64,000 nt of DNA from JBMORL01 sp049322335 (GCA_049322335.1 JBMORL010000105.1:3344-67343), one strand, 5' to 3'. Counted from the stretch's first letter, positions 16,061 through 26,244 are shown. Numbers and translations are program-made. The notes: generated from the letters alone by a model not told the origin.

Positions 16061-18007
16061 TTGAAATTATCCGTTATCATAGTCAATTACAATGTCGAGT
16101 ATTTTCTCGAGCAATGCCTGCATTCGGTATTCAGTGCACTGAAAAAAACCGATGGCGAAGTGTGGGTGGTGGATAATAATTCCATTGACGGATCGTGCCG
16201 GATGGTGAAAGAAAAATTTCCTTCCGTTCACCTGGTGGAAAACAAATTCAACGCAGGTTTTTCAAAAGCCAACAACCAGGCCATCAAACTGGCAAAAGGC
16301 GAATATATCCTTCTGCTCAATCCCGATACAGTTGTGGAAGAAGATACTTTTGAAAAAGTGGTGAAGTTTATGGACGAACATCCCGATGCAGGCGGACTGG
16401 GAGTGAAAATGATTGACGGAAAAGGAAATTTTTTGCCTGAATCAAAACGCGGATTACCCACTCCATCTGTCGCTTTTTATAAAATTTTCGGTATCTCTGC
16501 CCTCTTCCCGAAATCAAAACGGTTCGGGAAATACCATCTTGGATATCTCGACAAAGACAAAACCCACGAAATAGAAATCCTTTCGGGTGCCTTTATGCTG
16601 ATGAGAAAACCGGCACTCGATAAAACCGGACTGCTGGATGAAGCATTTTTTATGTATGGAGAAGATATTGATTTGTCGTGGCGTATTATCAAAGCCGGTT
16701 ACAAAAATTATTATTTTCCCGAAACACGCATTATTCATTATAAAGGCGAAAGCACCAAAAAAAGCAGCGTGAATTATGTATTTGTATTCTATAATGCCAT
16801 GGTGATATTTGCCAAAAAACATTTCTCCGAAAAAAACGCAAAAACATTTTCTTTTCTCATCAATCTCGCTATCTGGCTGCGGGCTTCCGTAGCTATTTTA
16901 AACCGCTTCTTCAAACGCATTTTTATTCCCGCAACCGATTTCCTTCTGGTACTCGGTGGACTTTATTTTATCAGCCTCCAATACCAGGAACTGAAAGAAC
17001 TGATCTTTCCTTCGGAAGTACTCAAAATTGCCCTGCCTGCCTACACGCTTACCTGGATTTTGTCGGTTTGGCTAAGCGGGGGATACGATAAACCGGTGAA
17101 ATTATTCCGCATCATCCGTGGACTACTGGCCGGAACAGCACTTATCCTGATGGTGTATGGATTGCTTCCAAAAGAATACCAGTTTTCCAGGGTATTTATC
17201 CTTTTGGGAGCTTCCTGGTCTATTGTTATTTTTATGCTTTCGCGGCTGCTGCTGCACCTTTCGGGATGGAAAGAATACCATTTGGGAAAATCAAAAAACA
17301 AACGTTTTCTTATTTGCGGAAAAGCAGACGAAGCCGACCGGGTAGCTACCCTGCTGAAACAAACCCACCATATGGATGCCGAAGTAGTTTACCTGAATCC
17401 CGAGCCTATTGGAAAAACCGAACGTTTTGCAGGAGACATCACCCAGGTGAATGAAGTAGTAGACATTTTAAAGATCAATGAAATTATTTTCTGTGCACGC
17501 GATAACAGCGCCCAGCAGATTATCGATATCATGTCGAAAACTGAAAACAAAAAGATCGATTTTAAAATCGCACAACCCGAAAGTCTTTATCTTATCGGCA
17601 GCAACTCCATCGATACTTCGGGCGACATTTATATGCTGGACATAAATTCCATTACCAGCCAGCGTAATAAACGCAACAAGCGCATAGCCGATATAACGGT
17701 TTCGGTGCTGCTGCTTGTTTTATTGCCCCTTCTTGTTTTTTTACGCAGCTATCGCAAAATTCTCAGCGGATTACCTTTTGTGCTGGCCGGAAAAAAAACG
17801 CTGGTGGGATATTCGCTGGACAATCCTTCTGCTTATCGCCTTCCCCGAATCAAAAAAGGGCTTATCAATACCTCTTCCACCACCGGGCAAACCCTGGCTC
17901 CTGAAGAAATCATGAAAAAACTGGATATTATTTATGCCAAAGATTACCGCATGGCCACAGACATACGGATTATCCTTGCTTTTCTCACCGGAAAAAAACG
18001 TTTTTGA
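16061..18007 (+). CDS. Family 2 glycosyltransferase fused to a membrane, degenerate sugar-phosphotransferase-like region
   Basis: 648 residues from a TTG start; the protein begins directly with the first strand of the GT-A fold (MKLSVIIVNYNVEYFLE), so no earlier start is needed. Residues 1 to about 250 are a rhamnosyl-type GT2 (VVDNNSIDGS, LLLNPDTVV as the metal-binding acidic site, MYGEDIDLSWR). Four to five membrane helices follow (about 265-410), then a Rossmann-like region (RFLICGKADEADRVATLL). The end resembles polyprenyl-phosphate sugar phosphotransferases (KRIADITVSVLLLVLLPLL, YAKDYRMATDIRIILAFL) but lacks the KFRSM catalytic block. It probably adds a sugar to a cell-surface glycan and is held at the inner membrane; the last part is likely structural. 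Confidence 0.85.
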   Translation: MKLSVIIVNYNVEYFLEQCLHSVFSALKKTDGEVWVVDNNSIDGSCRMVKEKFPSVHLVENKFNAGFSKANNQAIKLAKGEYILLLNPDTVVEEDTFEKVVKFMDEHPDAGGLGVKMIDGKGNFLPESKRGLPTPSVAFYKIFGISALFPKSKRFGKYHLGYLDKDKTHEIEILSGAFMLMRKPALDKTGLLDEAFFMYGEDIDLSWRIIKAGYKNYYFPETRIIHYKGESTKKSSVNYVFVFYNAMVIFAKKHFSEKNAKTFSFLINLAIWLRASVAILNRFFKRIFIPATDFLLVLGGLYFISLQYQELKELIFPSEVLKIALPAYTLTWILSVWLSGGYDKPVKLFRIIRGLLAGTALILMVYGLLPKEYQFSRVFILLGASWSIVIFMLSRLLLHLSGWKEYHLGKSKNKRFLICGKADEADRVATLLKQTHHMDAEVVYLNPEPIGKTERFAGDITQVNEVVDILKINEIIFCARDNSAQQIIDIMSKTENKKIDFKIAQPESLYLIGSNSIDTSGDIYMLDINSITSQRNKRNKRIADITVSVLLLVLLPLLVFLRSYRKILSGLPFVLAGKKTLVGYSLDNPSAYRLPRIKKGLINTSSTTGQTLAPEEIMKKLDIIYAKDYRMATDIRIILAFLTGKKRF

Positions 18008-18057
18008 GTATCCAAAAAATTACTACCTTGTCCGTGTTAAAACAAAGCGGCAGGGTA

Positions 18058-18087
18058 TTGCCTGTACCAATAAAAAAACTATTTTTG
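18058..18087 (+). promoter_or_regulatory. Candidate promoter (TTG / TATTTTTG) for the E2 gene
   Basis: TTG at 18058-18060 and TATTTTTG at 18080-18087 are separated by 19 bp, in keeping with the Bacteroidota -33/-7 arrangement. The box ends 34 bases before the ATG at 18122. Confidence 0.5.
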
Positions 18088-18121
18088 TAGCTTCTCAAAA
18101 AAGCAGGAAAACAAAGGGAAA

Positions 18122-19468
18122 ATGGCACAGATTGAAGTTTTACTTCCGAAAATGGGTGAAAGTGTGGCTGAAGCTACCATTATCAAATGGCTGAAAAATG
18201 AAGGCGATCGCATTGAAATGGACGAACCCATCATCGAAATTGCAACCGACAAAGTAGATTCTGAAGTACCCGCACCCAACGCTGGAATTTTGGTAAAACG
18301 CCTTTGTAATGAGGGAGATGTAGTACAGGTAGGAAAACCCATTTGCCTGATTGCTGATGAAGCTGCTGCCAAATCTGAAAAACCCGCAGACACCCCAAAA
18401 ACAGATGTAAAACCACTGGTTTCCAATGGGAACGGTAACGGAAACGGACATTCCATCTCTGCCGCTGTTATTTCCAATGGTAACGTGCAAAAAGAACTGG
18501 TTAAAAACGGGCCTTCCGGGAAATTTTATTCGCCCCTGGTACGTACCATTGCACAAACTGAGGGAGTTACCATCGAAGAACTGGAAACCATACCCGGTTC
18601 AGGTATGCACGGAAGGGTGACCAAAAAAGATATTTTGAATTATCTGCCCAACAAGGGTAAGAATGCCGGAGGAGCTATCAGCTCGCCCAAAATCGAAGTA
18701 AAATCACAATCCCCGGCTCAGAAAGAGATAGCCAAACCACAGGTATTTGCCAACAATGGTGATGAAATCATTGAGATGGACCGAATGAGAAAACTCATTG
18801 CCGACCACATGGTGATGTCAAAGCACACCTCTCCGCATGTTACTTCATTCGTGGAGGCCGATGTAACCAACCTGGTGATGTGGAGAGAAAAAGTGAAAAA
18901 AGATTTCGAAAAGCGTGAAAAGGAAAAACTCACTTTCACCCCGCTTTTTGTAGAAGCTGTTGTTAAGGCCATTAAAGATATGCCCATGGTGAATGTTTCG
19001 GTGGATGCCGAATACCGCATCATCAAACGCAAAGACATCAACATCGGGATGGCCACCGCCCTTCCTTCGGGTAACCTCATCGTTCCCGTGATAAGAAATG
19101 CCGACCGTATGAACCTGCTCGGGTTAACCGCTACTGTAAACGACCTGGCCAACCGCGCCCGTAACAACCAGCTGAAACCTGACGAAATACAAGGCGGCAC
19201 TTACACCATTTCCAATGTTGGAACTTTTGGAAACGTGATGGGAACACCCATTATCAACCAGCCACAGGTTGCCATTCTTGCACTGGGAGCTATACGTAAA
19301 AAACCTGCTGTGATAGAAACTCCTTTCGGGGATACTATCGGCATTAGACATATGATGTTTCTTTCCCACTCTTACGACCACCGCGTAGTTGACGGTGCGC
19401 TGGGAGGAACTTTCGTTAGAAAAGTGGCCGATTACCTTGAACAATTTGATATTAACCGCGAAATCTAA
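18122..19468 (+). CDS. 2-oxoacid dehydrogenase complex E2 (dihydrolipoyl acyltransferase)
   Basis: 448 residues, the acyltransferase core of a pyruvate or branched-chain 2-oxoacid dehydrogenase. An N-terminal lipoyl domain has the lipoate-bearing Lys44 in EIATDKVDSEV. A flexible linker is rich in Asn-Gly (NGNGNGNGHS, about 101-110). The peripheral subunit-binding domain is at about 135-175 (SPLVRTIAQTEGV, GSGMHGRVTKKDIL). The catalytic domain ends with SYDHRVVDGALGG, giving His420 and Asp424. There is a single lipoyl domain. E1 and E3 genes are not next to it. The form resembles branched-chain type E2 of Bacteroidota, but substrate cannot be fixed from sequence alone. It is 20 bp ahead of the first PD40 gene. 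Confidence 0.95.
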   Translation: MAQIEVLLPKMGESVAEATIIKWLKNEGDRIEMDEPIIEIATDKVDSEVPAPNAGILVKRLCNEGDVVQVGKPICLIADEAAAKSEKPADTPKTDVKPLVSNGNGNGNGHSISAAVISNGNVQKELVKNGPSGKFYSPLVRTIAQTEGVTIEELETIPGSGMHGRVTKKDILNYLPNKGKNAGGAISSPKIEVKSQSPAQKEIAKPQVFANNGDEIIEMDRMRKLIADHMVMSKHTSPHVTSFVEADVTNLVMWREKVKKDFEKREKEKLTFTPLFVEAVVKAIKDMPMVNVSVDAEYRIIKRKDINIGMATALPSGNLIVPVIRNADRMNLLGLTATVNDLANRARNNQLKPDEIQGGTYTISNVGTFGNVMGTPIINQPQVAILALGAIRKKPAVIETPFGDTIGIRHMMFLSHSYDHRVVDGALGGTFVRKVADYLEQFDINREI

Positions 19469-19488
19469 ATCATCAGCACACCCACACA

Positions 19489-21864
19489 ATGAAGATAAAA
19501 CTATTTTTCCTGTTCGCGTTCCTGTTTGCATTGACATTACGTCCGATGGCTCAGCCGGGCGATGATGCGTTGAAAAACGCTACTCTTGACCAGAAATTCG
19601 ATGCGGCTATTCAGTTGATGGAACTCAAACAGTATTACCAGGCTTCTCTTATCTGGAAAAATATTCTCAGTGAATTTCCCGATAACACCAATTATAACTA
19701 CCAGGCCGGTATTTGCTTACTGAATGCCAATATCAACAAAAAACAGGCGCTGCCCTATCTTGAAAAAGGCATTGGAAAAATTTCGAAGAACTATAACCCT
19801 TACGACCCATACGAAGACCGCACACCGGTAGATATTTATTTTTACCTGGGGCAAGCCTATCACCTTAACGGAAAATTCGATAAGGCCATTGAAATGTTTA
19901 ACACTTATAAAGCGGAAGCAGGAAAAAAACATTTTTTACAGGAAAAAGTGGGCACCCAGATTGCATGGGCCAATAACGCCAAATTTGAAACCGAAAATCC
20001 GCGCCAGAAAAATTCAACGATTTACAACATAGGCGCAACGATAAACAGTTCTGCGGCCGATTACAGCCCCGTGTTATCACTGGATGAAAGATTATTGTTT
20101 TTCACCTCGCGCAGGTTGCGTGCCGACAGTTCTAACCTGAAACCGATTGCTTACATCGTTCCGCAGGACGGGCAGTTTTATGAAGATATTTATTATACCA
20201 TCAACAACCGCGAGAACAACGAATGGAGTGAACCCAAACTGGCATCCCTGAGCGAACTGAGGGAAAATGAAGCTACCATATCACTATCGGCTGACGGACT
20301 TCAGCTGTTCGTGTATCACGATGATGGCGACAACGGAAATATTTATTTTTCTGATTTTGCCGATACTGCTTTCGGTGATCTCCAGGATCTCGGGTCTGAT
20401 ATCAATACCGATTCATGGGAAACTCACGTTACACTTACTGCTGACGGAAATACGTTGTATTTTGTAAGCGACCGTCCGGGTGGTTTGGGCGGAAGAGACA
20501 TTTACCGTTGCGTGAAGCTACCTAACGGGCAATGGAGTAAAGCACTAAACGTGGGAGCACCCATCAACACTCCCCAGGATGAAGACGCTCCTTTCATTTC
20601 TGCCGGTGGAAAATACCTTTACTTCAGTTCCAATTCGGATAAAAGTATGGGTGGATTTGATGTTTTTGTAAGTGAGTTTAAAGAGGACGGAACGTTTAAT
20701 GAACCTACACCCATTGGAGTTCCTATCAATTCTACTGATGATGATGTGTTTTTCATTACCAATGCTTCCGGAAAAAGAGGATACTTTTCTTCTTTCCGTG
20801 AAGATGGCCTCGGTGATAAAGATATCTATGTGATTGAAATGAATGATACGCTCATTGAAAGCATCGCTATCCTGAAAGGTTATATCATACCTCCGCGTGG
20901 CCAGAATCTTCCCGACAACCTGATGATTTACGCTACCGATCTTACCGAAGAAAGTGAACCTGAAGAATTCAGGCCGCGCCCGTTGGATGGTTCGTATGTA
21001 TTTGCATTAAAACCCTGTCACGAATACCTCATCGATTACCAGATTGACGGAACCACTTTCCATCAATACCAATTCCAGGTGCCTTGTGAAGCGGGTTATA
21101 ACGAACTGGAAAAAATACTTAACCTTGACGACATCAAGCTTGGCCCCGATACTCCCGATGTGGAACCCGAATACATCTGGCATGTACAGGTAAAAGGCCT
21201 GCCCGCCAACAAAGGAAACCTTACGGCCGATTATCTTGATGAAAAAGGAAATGTGATCTATTCTGAGCCAATTGATGAAAGCGGAAACTTTACCTATCGT
21301 CCGTTAAAGAAAGATCAGTCATATATTTTTCAGATCAAAGCCGATGGCAAGCCACTTTGCGATGAGCTGGAAGTGGTGCTTCTCAACAATGAAAAAAATG
21401 TGATAGGTAAAACTATCCGGGATGAAAGATGTAAACTGATCTATCATAAAGACAAAGACACTATCAAACCCGAGACTTTGCTAACGGCTAATCCTGTGGA
21501 TTACGAGAAATATTACAAATACAACAAAAAAGGAATCACTTCAGACGACCGCAACTATAAAAAATTAGTGGATGGAATTGCAAAACTGGTGAAGGCAAAT
21601 GGCGTGGCTTATATTGAGATAGAATCCAGTGCTTCGAAAGTGCCTACCACTACTTTTAAAACCAACGAAAACCTGGCAAAACTGAGGCTGGATGATGCTA
21701 AGAATAAACTCATGGCCAACCTGAAAGCCAAAGGTGTAGATGTTTCAAAAGTGAAAATTTCTTCCGAGACTTCGCTGGTGCTGGGACCCGAGTATAATGA
21801 CGACTGGAAAGAGAACCAGGCCACCTACGAAAAGTACCAATACATCAGGATAAAAGCCCGTTAA
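19489..21864 (+). CDS. TPR/PD40 envelope protein with divergent OmpA-like C-terminus
   Basis: 791 residues. A signal peptide (ending RPMAQ, residue 22) is followed by TPR helices (30-150; YNYQAGICLLNANINKKQAL), then a PD40/WD40-like propeller of about 165-440 with blades such as LYFVSDRPGGLGGRDIYR and LYFSSNSDKSMGGFDVFV. A beta-sandwich region comes next. The final 120 residues resemble OmpA-like domains in layout (VAYIEIESSASKVPTT, NENLAKLRLDDAKNKL) but lack the GH.D..G..xxN..LS..RA peptidoglycan-binding motif. It belongs with PorE-type T9SS/envelope proteins. It is first of three tandem paralogues. Confidence 0.87.
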   Translation: MKIKLFFLFAFLFALTLRPMAQPGDDALKNATLDQKFDAAIQLMELKQYYQASLIWKNILSEFPDNTNYNYQAGICLLNANINKKQALPYLEKGIGKISKNYNPYDPYEDRTPVDIYFYLGQAYHLNGKFDKAIEMFNTYKAEAGKKHFLQEKVGTQIAWANNAKFETENPRQKNSTIYNIGATINSSAADYSPVLSLDERLLFFTSRRLRADSSNLKPIAYIVPQDGQFYEDIYYTINNRENNEWSEPKLASLSELRENEATISLSADGLQLFVYHDDGDNGNIYFSDFADTAFGDLQDLGSDINTDSWETHVTLTADGNTLYFVSDRPGGLGGRDIYRCVKLPNGQWSKALNVGAPINTPQDEDAPFISAGGKYLYFSSNSDKSMGGFDVFVSEFKEDGTFNEPTPIGVPINSTDDDVFFITNASGKRGYFSSFREDGLGDKDIYVIEMNDTLIESIAILKGYIIPPRGQNLPDNLMIYATDLTEESEPEEFRPRPLDGSYVFALKPCHEYLIDYQIDGTTFHQYQFQVPCEAGYNELEKILNLDDIKLGPDTPDVEPEYIWHVQVKGLPANKGNLTADYLDEKGNVIYSEPIDESGNFTYRPLKKDQSYIFQIKADGKPLCDELEVVLLNNEKNVIGKTIRDERCKLIYHKDKDTIKPETLLTANPVDYEKYYKYNKKGITSDDRNYKKLVDGIAKLVKANGVAYIEIESSASKVPTTTFKTNENLAKLRLDDAKNKLMANLKAKGVDVSKVKISSETSLVLGPEYNDDWKENQATYEKYQYIRIKAR

Positions 21865-21924
21865 TTAACATTGAACTGTTTAATAATCACGGTTTAGTGC
21901 TTTAAGCAGCGTATTTCATTTAAG

Positions 21925-21932
21925 TAGTTTTG
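21925..21932 (+). promoter_or_regulatory. Candidate -7 promoter box TAGTTTTG for the PorE-like gene
   Basis: TAGTTTTG fits TAnnTTTG and ends 16 bases before the ATG at 21949, in the 84-bp gap between two PD40 genes. It suggests the second paralogue can be transcribed separately. Confidence 0.4.
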
Positions 21933-21948
21933 AAAAACCCAAAAAAAA

Positions 21949-24630
21949 ATGCGGTTTCAGAAACTATTTGTATTTGCGCTGATTAACTTATTTCTTGTGA
22001 GTGTTTCCGTTGCGCAAAGCAAGGAGGTAAAGAAACTCGTCAAATCTGCCCGGAAAGCTCTCTCTGAAGCCGACTACGACCAGGCCAAATCACTTTACAA
22101 TCAACTCCTCGAAAAAGACAACAGCAACCCCGAATATTATTTCGAAGCAGGGCTGGCCTATTTCAATTCAGAAGTGGAGAAAGACAAATCGGTAACCTAT
22201 TTCGAAGAAGCCCTTAAAAAATCAACTGGCGACACCATTGCCGAAATTTTTTATTACCTCGGCAAATCCTATCACTACATTCACCAGTTCGATCGTGCTA
22301 TTTATTACTATAACCAGTTCAGAAGATACATCTCCGAGGGTGATGCCGGAGAATTTTTAACCGGTGACATCAACCGACTGATAGAAATGTCGAACCACGG
22401 AAAAGAACTCCTGGTAAATGAAAACAAAAAAATTACAGTAGAAAATCTTGGCACCAACATCAATACACCCTATGCCGAATATGCACCGGTAGTGAAAAAA
22501 GACGAATCACTCATCATTTTCACGGCACGAAAAAGAGGAAGTACCGGTGGAAAATTCTATCACGACAGTAAATATTACGAAGACATTTATGTTTCTCCCA
22601 AAGATGAAGCCGGAGCGTGGATCGGTTCTACCAAGTTCGACTCATCGGGTGTTTATATCAGTGATAAAATCAATTCCAAATACCACGATGCCGCTATCGG
22701 TTACAATAAAGACGAAACTAAATTATTTATTTACCGCGATAAAGATGTTTGGCAATCCGACCTGGTGGACGGCACATGGCAGGAACCCGTTAGAATGAAC
22801 AAAAACGTAAACACCAAAGGCCATGAACCAAGTGTATACATAACCCCGGATGAAAAAACATTATTTATCACCAGCGACCGCGAGGGCGGATATGGAGGGC
22901 GCGATCTTTACATTTCGCAAAAACTGGAAGATGGCACCTGGGGGCCGGTAACCAACATGGGGCCACAGATCAACACCATGTATGATGATGATGCCCCGTT
23001 CCTGGGTGCTGACGGAAAAACTTTTTATTTCTCTTCAAAAGGACATAACTCCATCGGAGGTTATGATGTTTTTAAAACTATGATGGATGAAAGCGGAAAG
23101 TTTTCTACTCCCGAAAACCTCGGAATGCCCATTAATTCTGCCGGAGATGATATTTATTACATCGTAAATGAAGACAACACCGTTGCCTTTTATTCCTCAT
23201 CGCGCCTGCTTGGAAATGGCGACATGGATATTTACCGTATCCAGCTCGAATGCCGCAATCTTCCCAATACCGAAATACGCGGATTAATAGTGGCCGGAGA
23301 CAAACAACTTCCTGTAGGGGCAAAAATCGTGATCACTGATAAAGAATCAGGAAAAGAAATGGGCGTTTATACTTCCGATCGTTTTACAGGAAAATATTTA
23401 ATGATTCTTCCTCCCGAAAAAACCTATTTACTGGATGTGGTAGCCGAAGGATTTGAAGCCACACGCCCCCATCATGAAGAGTTTACAGTTCCCAAACAAT
23501 GCGAATACTACCAGTTGTTCCAGCAGATCAATATCCGCAGGCTGAAAGATTCCACCAGTTGGGTATATGCGCAGGAAGCCACCTTCCATAATGCCATGTT
23601 TGATGTAAAAACCGAAACCAATAAATTCTATTCTATTGACAAGCTGCCCGAAGACGGAATGACCATGAATGTAGATCCAGCCAACAACCTGGGTATCGGG
23701 GGAACATTAATGCATAACAAAATTCTTCCGGTAAAAAATACAGAAGTATTCCTTCTCAATAACCGGATGGAAATTATCCGTACCACTAAAACCGACAAAG
23801 ACGGAGTATTTAATTTCCTTCATCTTAAGCCGGGAGAAGAATACCATATCATGATCAACGAAGCGGATGCCAAAATAAATTATTATGGTAACTCCGGCAC
23901 TCCTGATAACGGGGTGATTATTGAAGGATCCGTTACCAAAAATAATCTTACCGAAAAAACCAGCGAGCCGGGAAAACAGGTGAATATTTATCTTGCCAAA
24001 CCCGATAAAAAAGTAGTGAATGTTACTATTGCCGATGATGCCGGAATATTTAAAATTGATAACCTGAAACCTGACGTGGCCACCATCGATAAGATCAATG
24101 CTGAGCATTCATTTCCTTATGATATTGACCTGAATGATGCCGACCAGCTGTTTTCTTCTTTTATCACCACTATCGACACCAACAATACCGAACTCAACTA
24201 TTCGGAGTATATTGATATCATCTACTTCGAAAAGATCATCAGCGGATTGCCCCGTTTTAAAAATATCTATTTTGATTTTGATAAATTCTTCCTGCGTAAA
24301 AAGAGTATGGAAGACATGGACGAGATCATTGCTTTTATGCTGGCTAATGGCGGGGCAACACTGGAAATTGACGGGCACTGCGATTGGAAAGGAACCAATC
24401 AATACAACGTAAAACTTTCGGAAAGAAGAGCCAAGTCGGCTTTTGAGTATTTTATGAAAAAAGGTATTGACCCGACACGTATGAAAAAGGAGTGGTTTGG
24501 GGAAGAACGCCCGGCTGCCCAAAATGCCAAAGCCGATGGATCAGACGACCCCGAAGGCCGCCAGTTGAACCGCAGATGCGAATTTAGGGTCAATATTCCC
24601 GGTTATGCTGAGCTGACTGTCAGCTTTTAA
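21949..24630 (+). CDS. PorE-like protein: TPR, PD40 propeller, carboxypeptidase-regulatory-like and OmpA domains
   Basis: 893 residues with a signal peptide ending SVAQ. TPR helices (about 25-150), a PD40 propeller (about 165-440; LFITSDREGGYGGRDLYIS, FYFSSKGHNSIGGYDVF), carboxypeptidase-regulatory-like sandwiches (NTEVFLLNNRMEIIRTTKTD) and an OmpA C-terminal domain from about 769 (IYFDFDKFFLRKKS). The last contains GHCDWKGTNQYNVKLSERRA, with the Asp and Arg that bind meso-diaminopimelate of peptidoglycan. This is the same domain order as PorE of Porphyromonas gingivalis, which tethers the T9SS to peptidoglycan. Of the three tandem paralogues only this one keeps a canonical OmpA domain. Orthology to PorE is not proven. 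Confidence 0.9.
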   Translation: MRFQKLFVFALINLFLVSVSVAQSKEVKKLVKSARKALSEADYDQAKSLYNQLLEKDNSNPEYYFEAGLAYFNSEVEKDKSVTYFEEALKKSTGDTIAEIFYYLGKSYHYIHQFDRAIYYYNQFRRYISEGDAGEFLTGDINRLIEMSNHGKELLVNENKKITVENLGTNINTPYAEYAPVVKKDESLIIFTARKRGSTGGKFYHDSKYYEDIYVSPKDEAGAWIGSTKFDSSGVYISDKINSKYHDAAIGYNKDETKLFIYRDKDVWQSDLVDGTWQEPVRMNKNVNTKGHEPSVYITPDEKTLFITSDREGGYGGRDLYISQKLEDGTWGPVTNMGPQINTMYDDDAPFLGADGKTFYFSSKGHNSIGGYDVFKTMMDESGKFSTPENLGMPINSAGDDIYYIVNEDNTVAFYSSSRLLGNGDMDIYRIQLECRNLPNTEIRGLIVAGDKQLPVGAKIVITDKESGKEMGVYTSDRFTGKYLMILPPEKTYLLDVVAEGFEATRPHHEEFTVPKQCEYYQLFQQINIRRLKDSTSWVYAQEATFHNAMFDVKTETNKFYSIDKLPEDGMTMNVDPANNLGIGGTLMHNKILPVKNTEVFLLNNRMEIIRTTKTDKDGVFNFLHLKPGEEYHIMINEADAKINYYGNSGTPDNGVIIEGSVTKNNLTEKTSEPGKQVNIYLAKPDKKVVNVTIADDAGIFKIDNLKPDVATIDKINAEHSFPYDIDLNDADQLFSSFITTIDTNNTELNYSEYIDIIYFEKIISGLPRFKNIYFDFDKFFLRKKSMEDMDEIIAFMLANGGATLEIDGHCDWKGTNQYNVKLSERRAKSAFEYFMKKGIDPTRMKKEWFGEERPAAQNAKADGSDDPEGRQLNRRCEFRVNIPGYAELTVSF

Positions 24631-24701
24631 GCAAATCTACCTCCTTCCTTATTGTTTTTTTCCAAAATTGGTACTAAACTTGTTCTTGTGTTGGAGCAGC
24701 G

Positions 24702-26237
24702 ATGCGGAGACTATTTACCATATTATCCATTTTGACCTTTACGGGAGCCGTTTTTGCCCAACCCGACCCGGGTGAAGCTGAAGAGCATTTCAAAAAAACG
24801 AACTACCTGATGGCTATTCCTGCCTATAAAAATCTTTTAAAACTGGAGCGCGATAATGCCGAATACAATTATAAACTGGGCTTATGTTATATCCGCACCA
24901 ATATTGATAAAACCCAGGCTCTGCAATATCTCGAAAGGGCCTATAAACAACCCAAACATCCTTCTGAAACTCCTTATTATCTTGCCATAGCTCATACTTA
25001 CAACAATAATTTTGATAAAGCACTTGAATTGTTTAAGGAATACAGGAAAAAAGCCCCTTCAAAAGATTATGCAGCTATCGACCGTTATATTGAATGCTGT
25101 ATTTCGGCTAAAGAAATGATGAAATTCCCTATAAACGTTACTTTTCAAAATCTCGGCAACGGTATCAATACCGAATTCCCCGATTATTATCCGTTTACTA
25201 CTGCCGATGAAAAGAATATTTATTTCACCTCCCGCAGAAAAGACGGAAAATCATCCAAACTGGAATTTGACGGGTATTATGCTTCCGAAATTTATTCATG
25301 CTCGTATAACGGTGAGACCTTTTCAGCAGCAAAAAACATGACCACCCTTAACAGCACCTATGACGACCAGGTGGTGGGGTTATCGGCTGATGGTGAAAAT
25401 CTTTTTGTTTTCTCTACCGGAACTGAGGTAAAAGGTGCTCTTTATAAAGCAGTGAAAAAAAGCGGGGCATTTAAGAAAGAACCATTTATTGCCAACGTAA
25501 ACGAAGAAAAATCAATTGAAACCACCGGCTTTATGTCGCCCGATGGAAGCACTATTTTTTTTGCCAGCAACAGGTCGGGCGGACAGGGCGGATATGATAT
25601 CTGGATGATAAGAAAGTTACCCAATAACCAATGGGGATTGCCTTTTAACCTCGGGCCGGAAATCAATACCGCAGCAGATGAAGACTTCCCTACCCTTTCA
25701 GTTGACGGCACCATTTTATATTTCAGTTCCAACGGACATGTGGGGATGGGTGGTTATGATCTGTACCAGTGCGACTGGAATGTGGAAGAAGGAACTTTTT
25801 CTGCTCCAAAAAACATCGGATACCCGCTCAACACTCCGCTGGATGAACGAACTATTTCCTATGCCGAGGATGGAAAACATGCCTACATCTCCGCTTCACG
25901 CAAAGGTGGCGTAGGCGACCTTGATATTTATCGTGTGACTTTTGAAGATGTGGAATATATCCAAACCCTTTTCCAGGTTTCTGTTCCCGTTCCCGGAAAT
26001 GCAGGCGAAAAACTTAAAGATGCATTAATCACCATAACCAACGAAAGTGGCGATGTGGTGGGCGATTACAGGGCTAACCAGAACAGCGGAGTTTTTACCA
26101 TTATCCTCGGCCCCGGTACGTTCACCCTTACTGTTGAAGCTGACGGATATAAAGAGTATACCGAAAAAATAAAAGTAAATGAATTCACTCACCGTATGGG
26201 TAAGATTGAGAAAATCGTTACACTTGTGAAAGAATAA
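24702..26237 (+). CDS. TPR/PD40 envelope protein without OmpA domain
   Basis: 511 residues. The signal peptide MRRLFTILSILTFTGAVFAQ is followed by TPR helices (about 22-135; YNYKLGLCYIRTNIDKTQAL) and a PD40 propeller (about 145-420; IFFASNRSGGQGGYDIWM, LYFSSNGHVGMGGYDLYQ). A single regulatory-like beta-sandwich ends the protein (ALITITNESGDVVGDY, TFTLTVEADGYKEY). The peptidoglycan-binding OmpA domain of the preceding gene is absent, so this member may act as a soluble periplasmic or surface partner. A possible box TAAACTTG at about 24670 imperfectly fits TAnnTTTG. The gene ends 7 bp before the exonuclease. Confidence 0.87.
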   Translation: MRRLFTILSILTFTGAVFAQPDPGEAEEHFKKTNYLMAIPAYKNLLKLERDNAEYNYKLGLCYIRTNIDKTQALQYLERAYKQPKHPSETPYYLAIAHTYNNNFDKALELFKEYRKKAPSKDYAAIDRYIECCISAKEMMKFPINVTFQNLGNGINTEFPDYYPFTTADEKNIYFTSRRKDGKSSKLEFDGYYASEIYSCSYNGETFSAAKNMTTLNSTYDDQVVGLSADGENLFVFSTGTEVKGALYKAVKKSGAFKKEPFIANVNEEKSIETTGFMSPDGSTIFFASNRSGGQGGYDIWMIRKLPNNQWGLPFNLGPEINTAADEDFPTLSVDGTILYFSSNGHVGMGGYDLYQCDWNVEEGTFSAPKNIGYPLNTPLDERTISYAEDGKHAYISASRKGGVGDLDIYRVTFEDVEYIQTLFQVSVPVPGNAGEKLKDALITITNESGDVVGDYRANQNSGVFTIILGPGTFTLTVEADGYKEYTEKIKVNEFTHRMGKIEKIVTLVKE

Positions 26238-26244
26238 TTCATTT

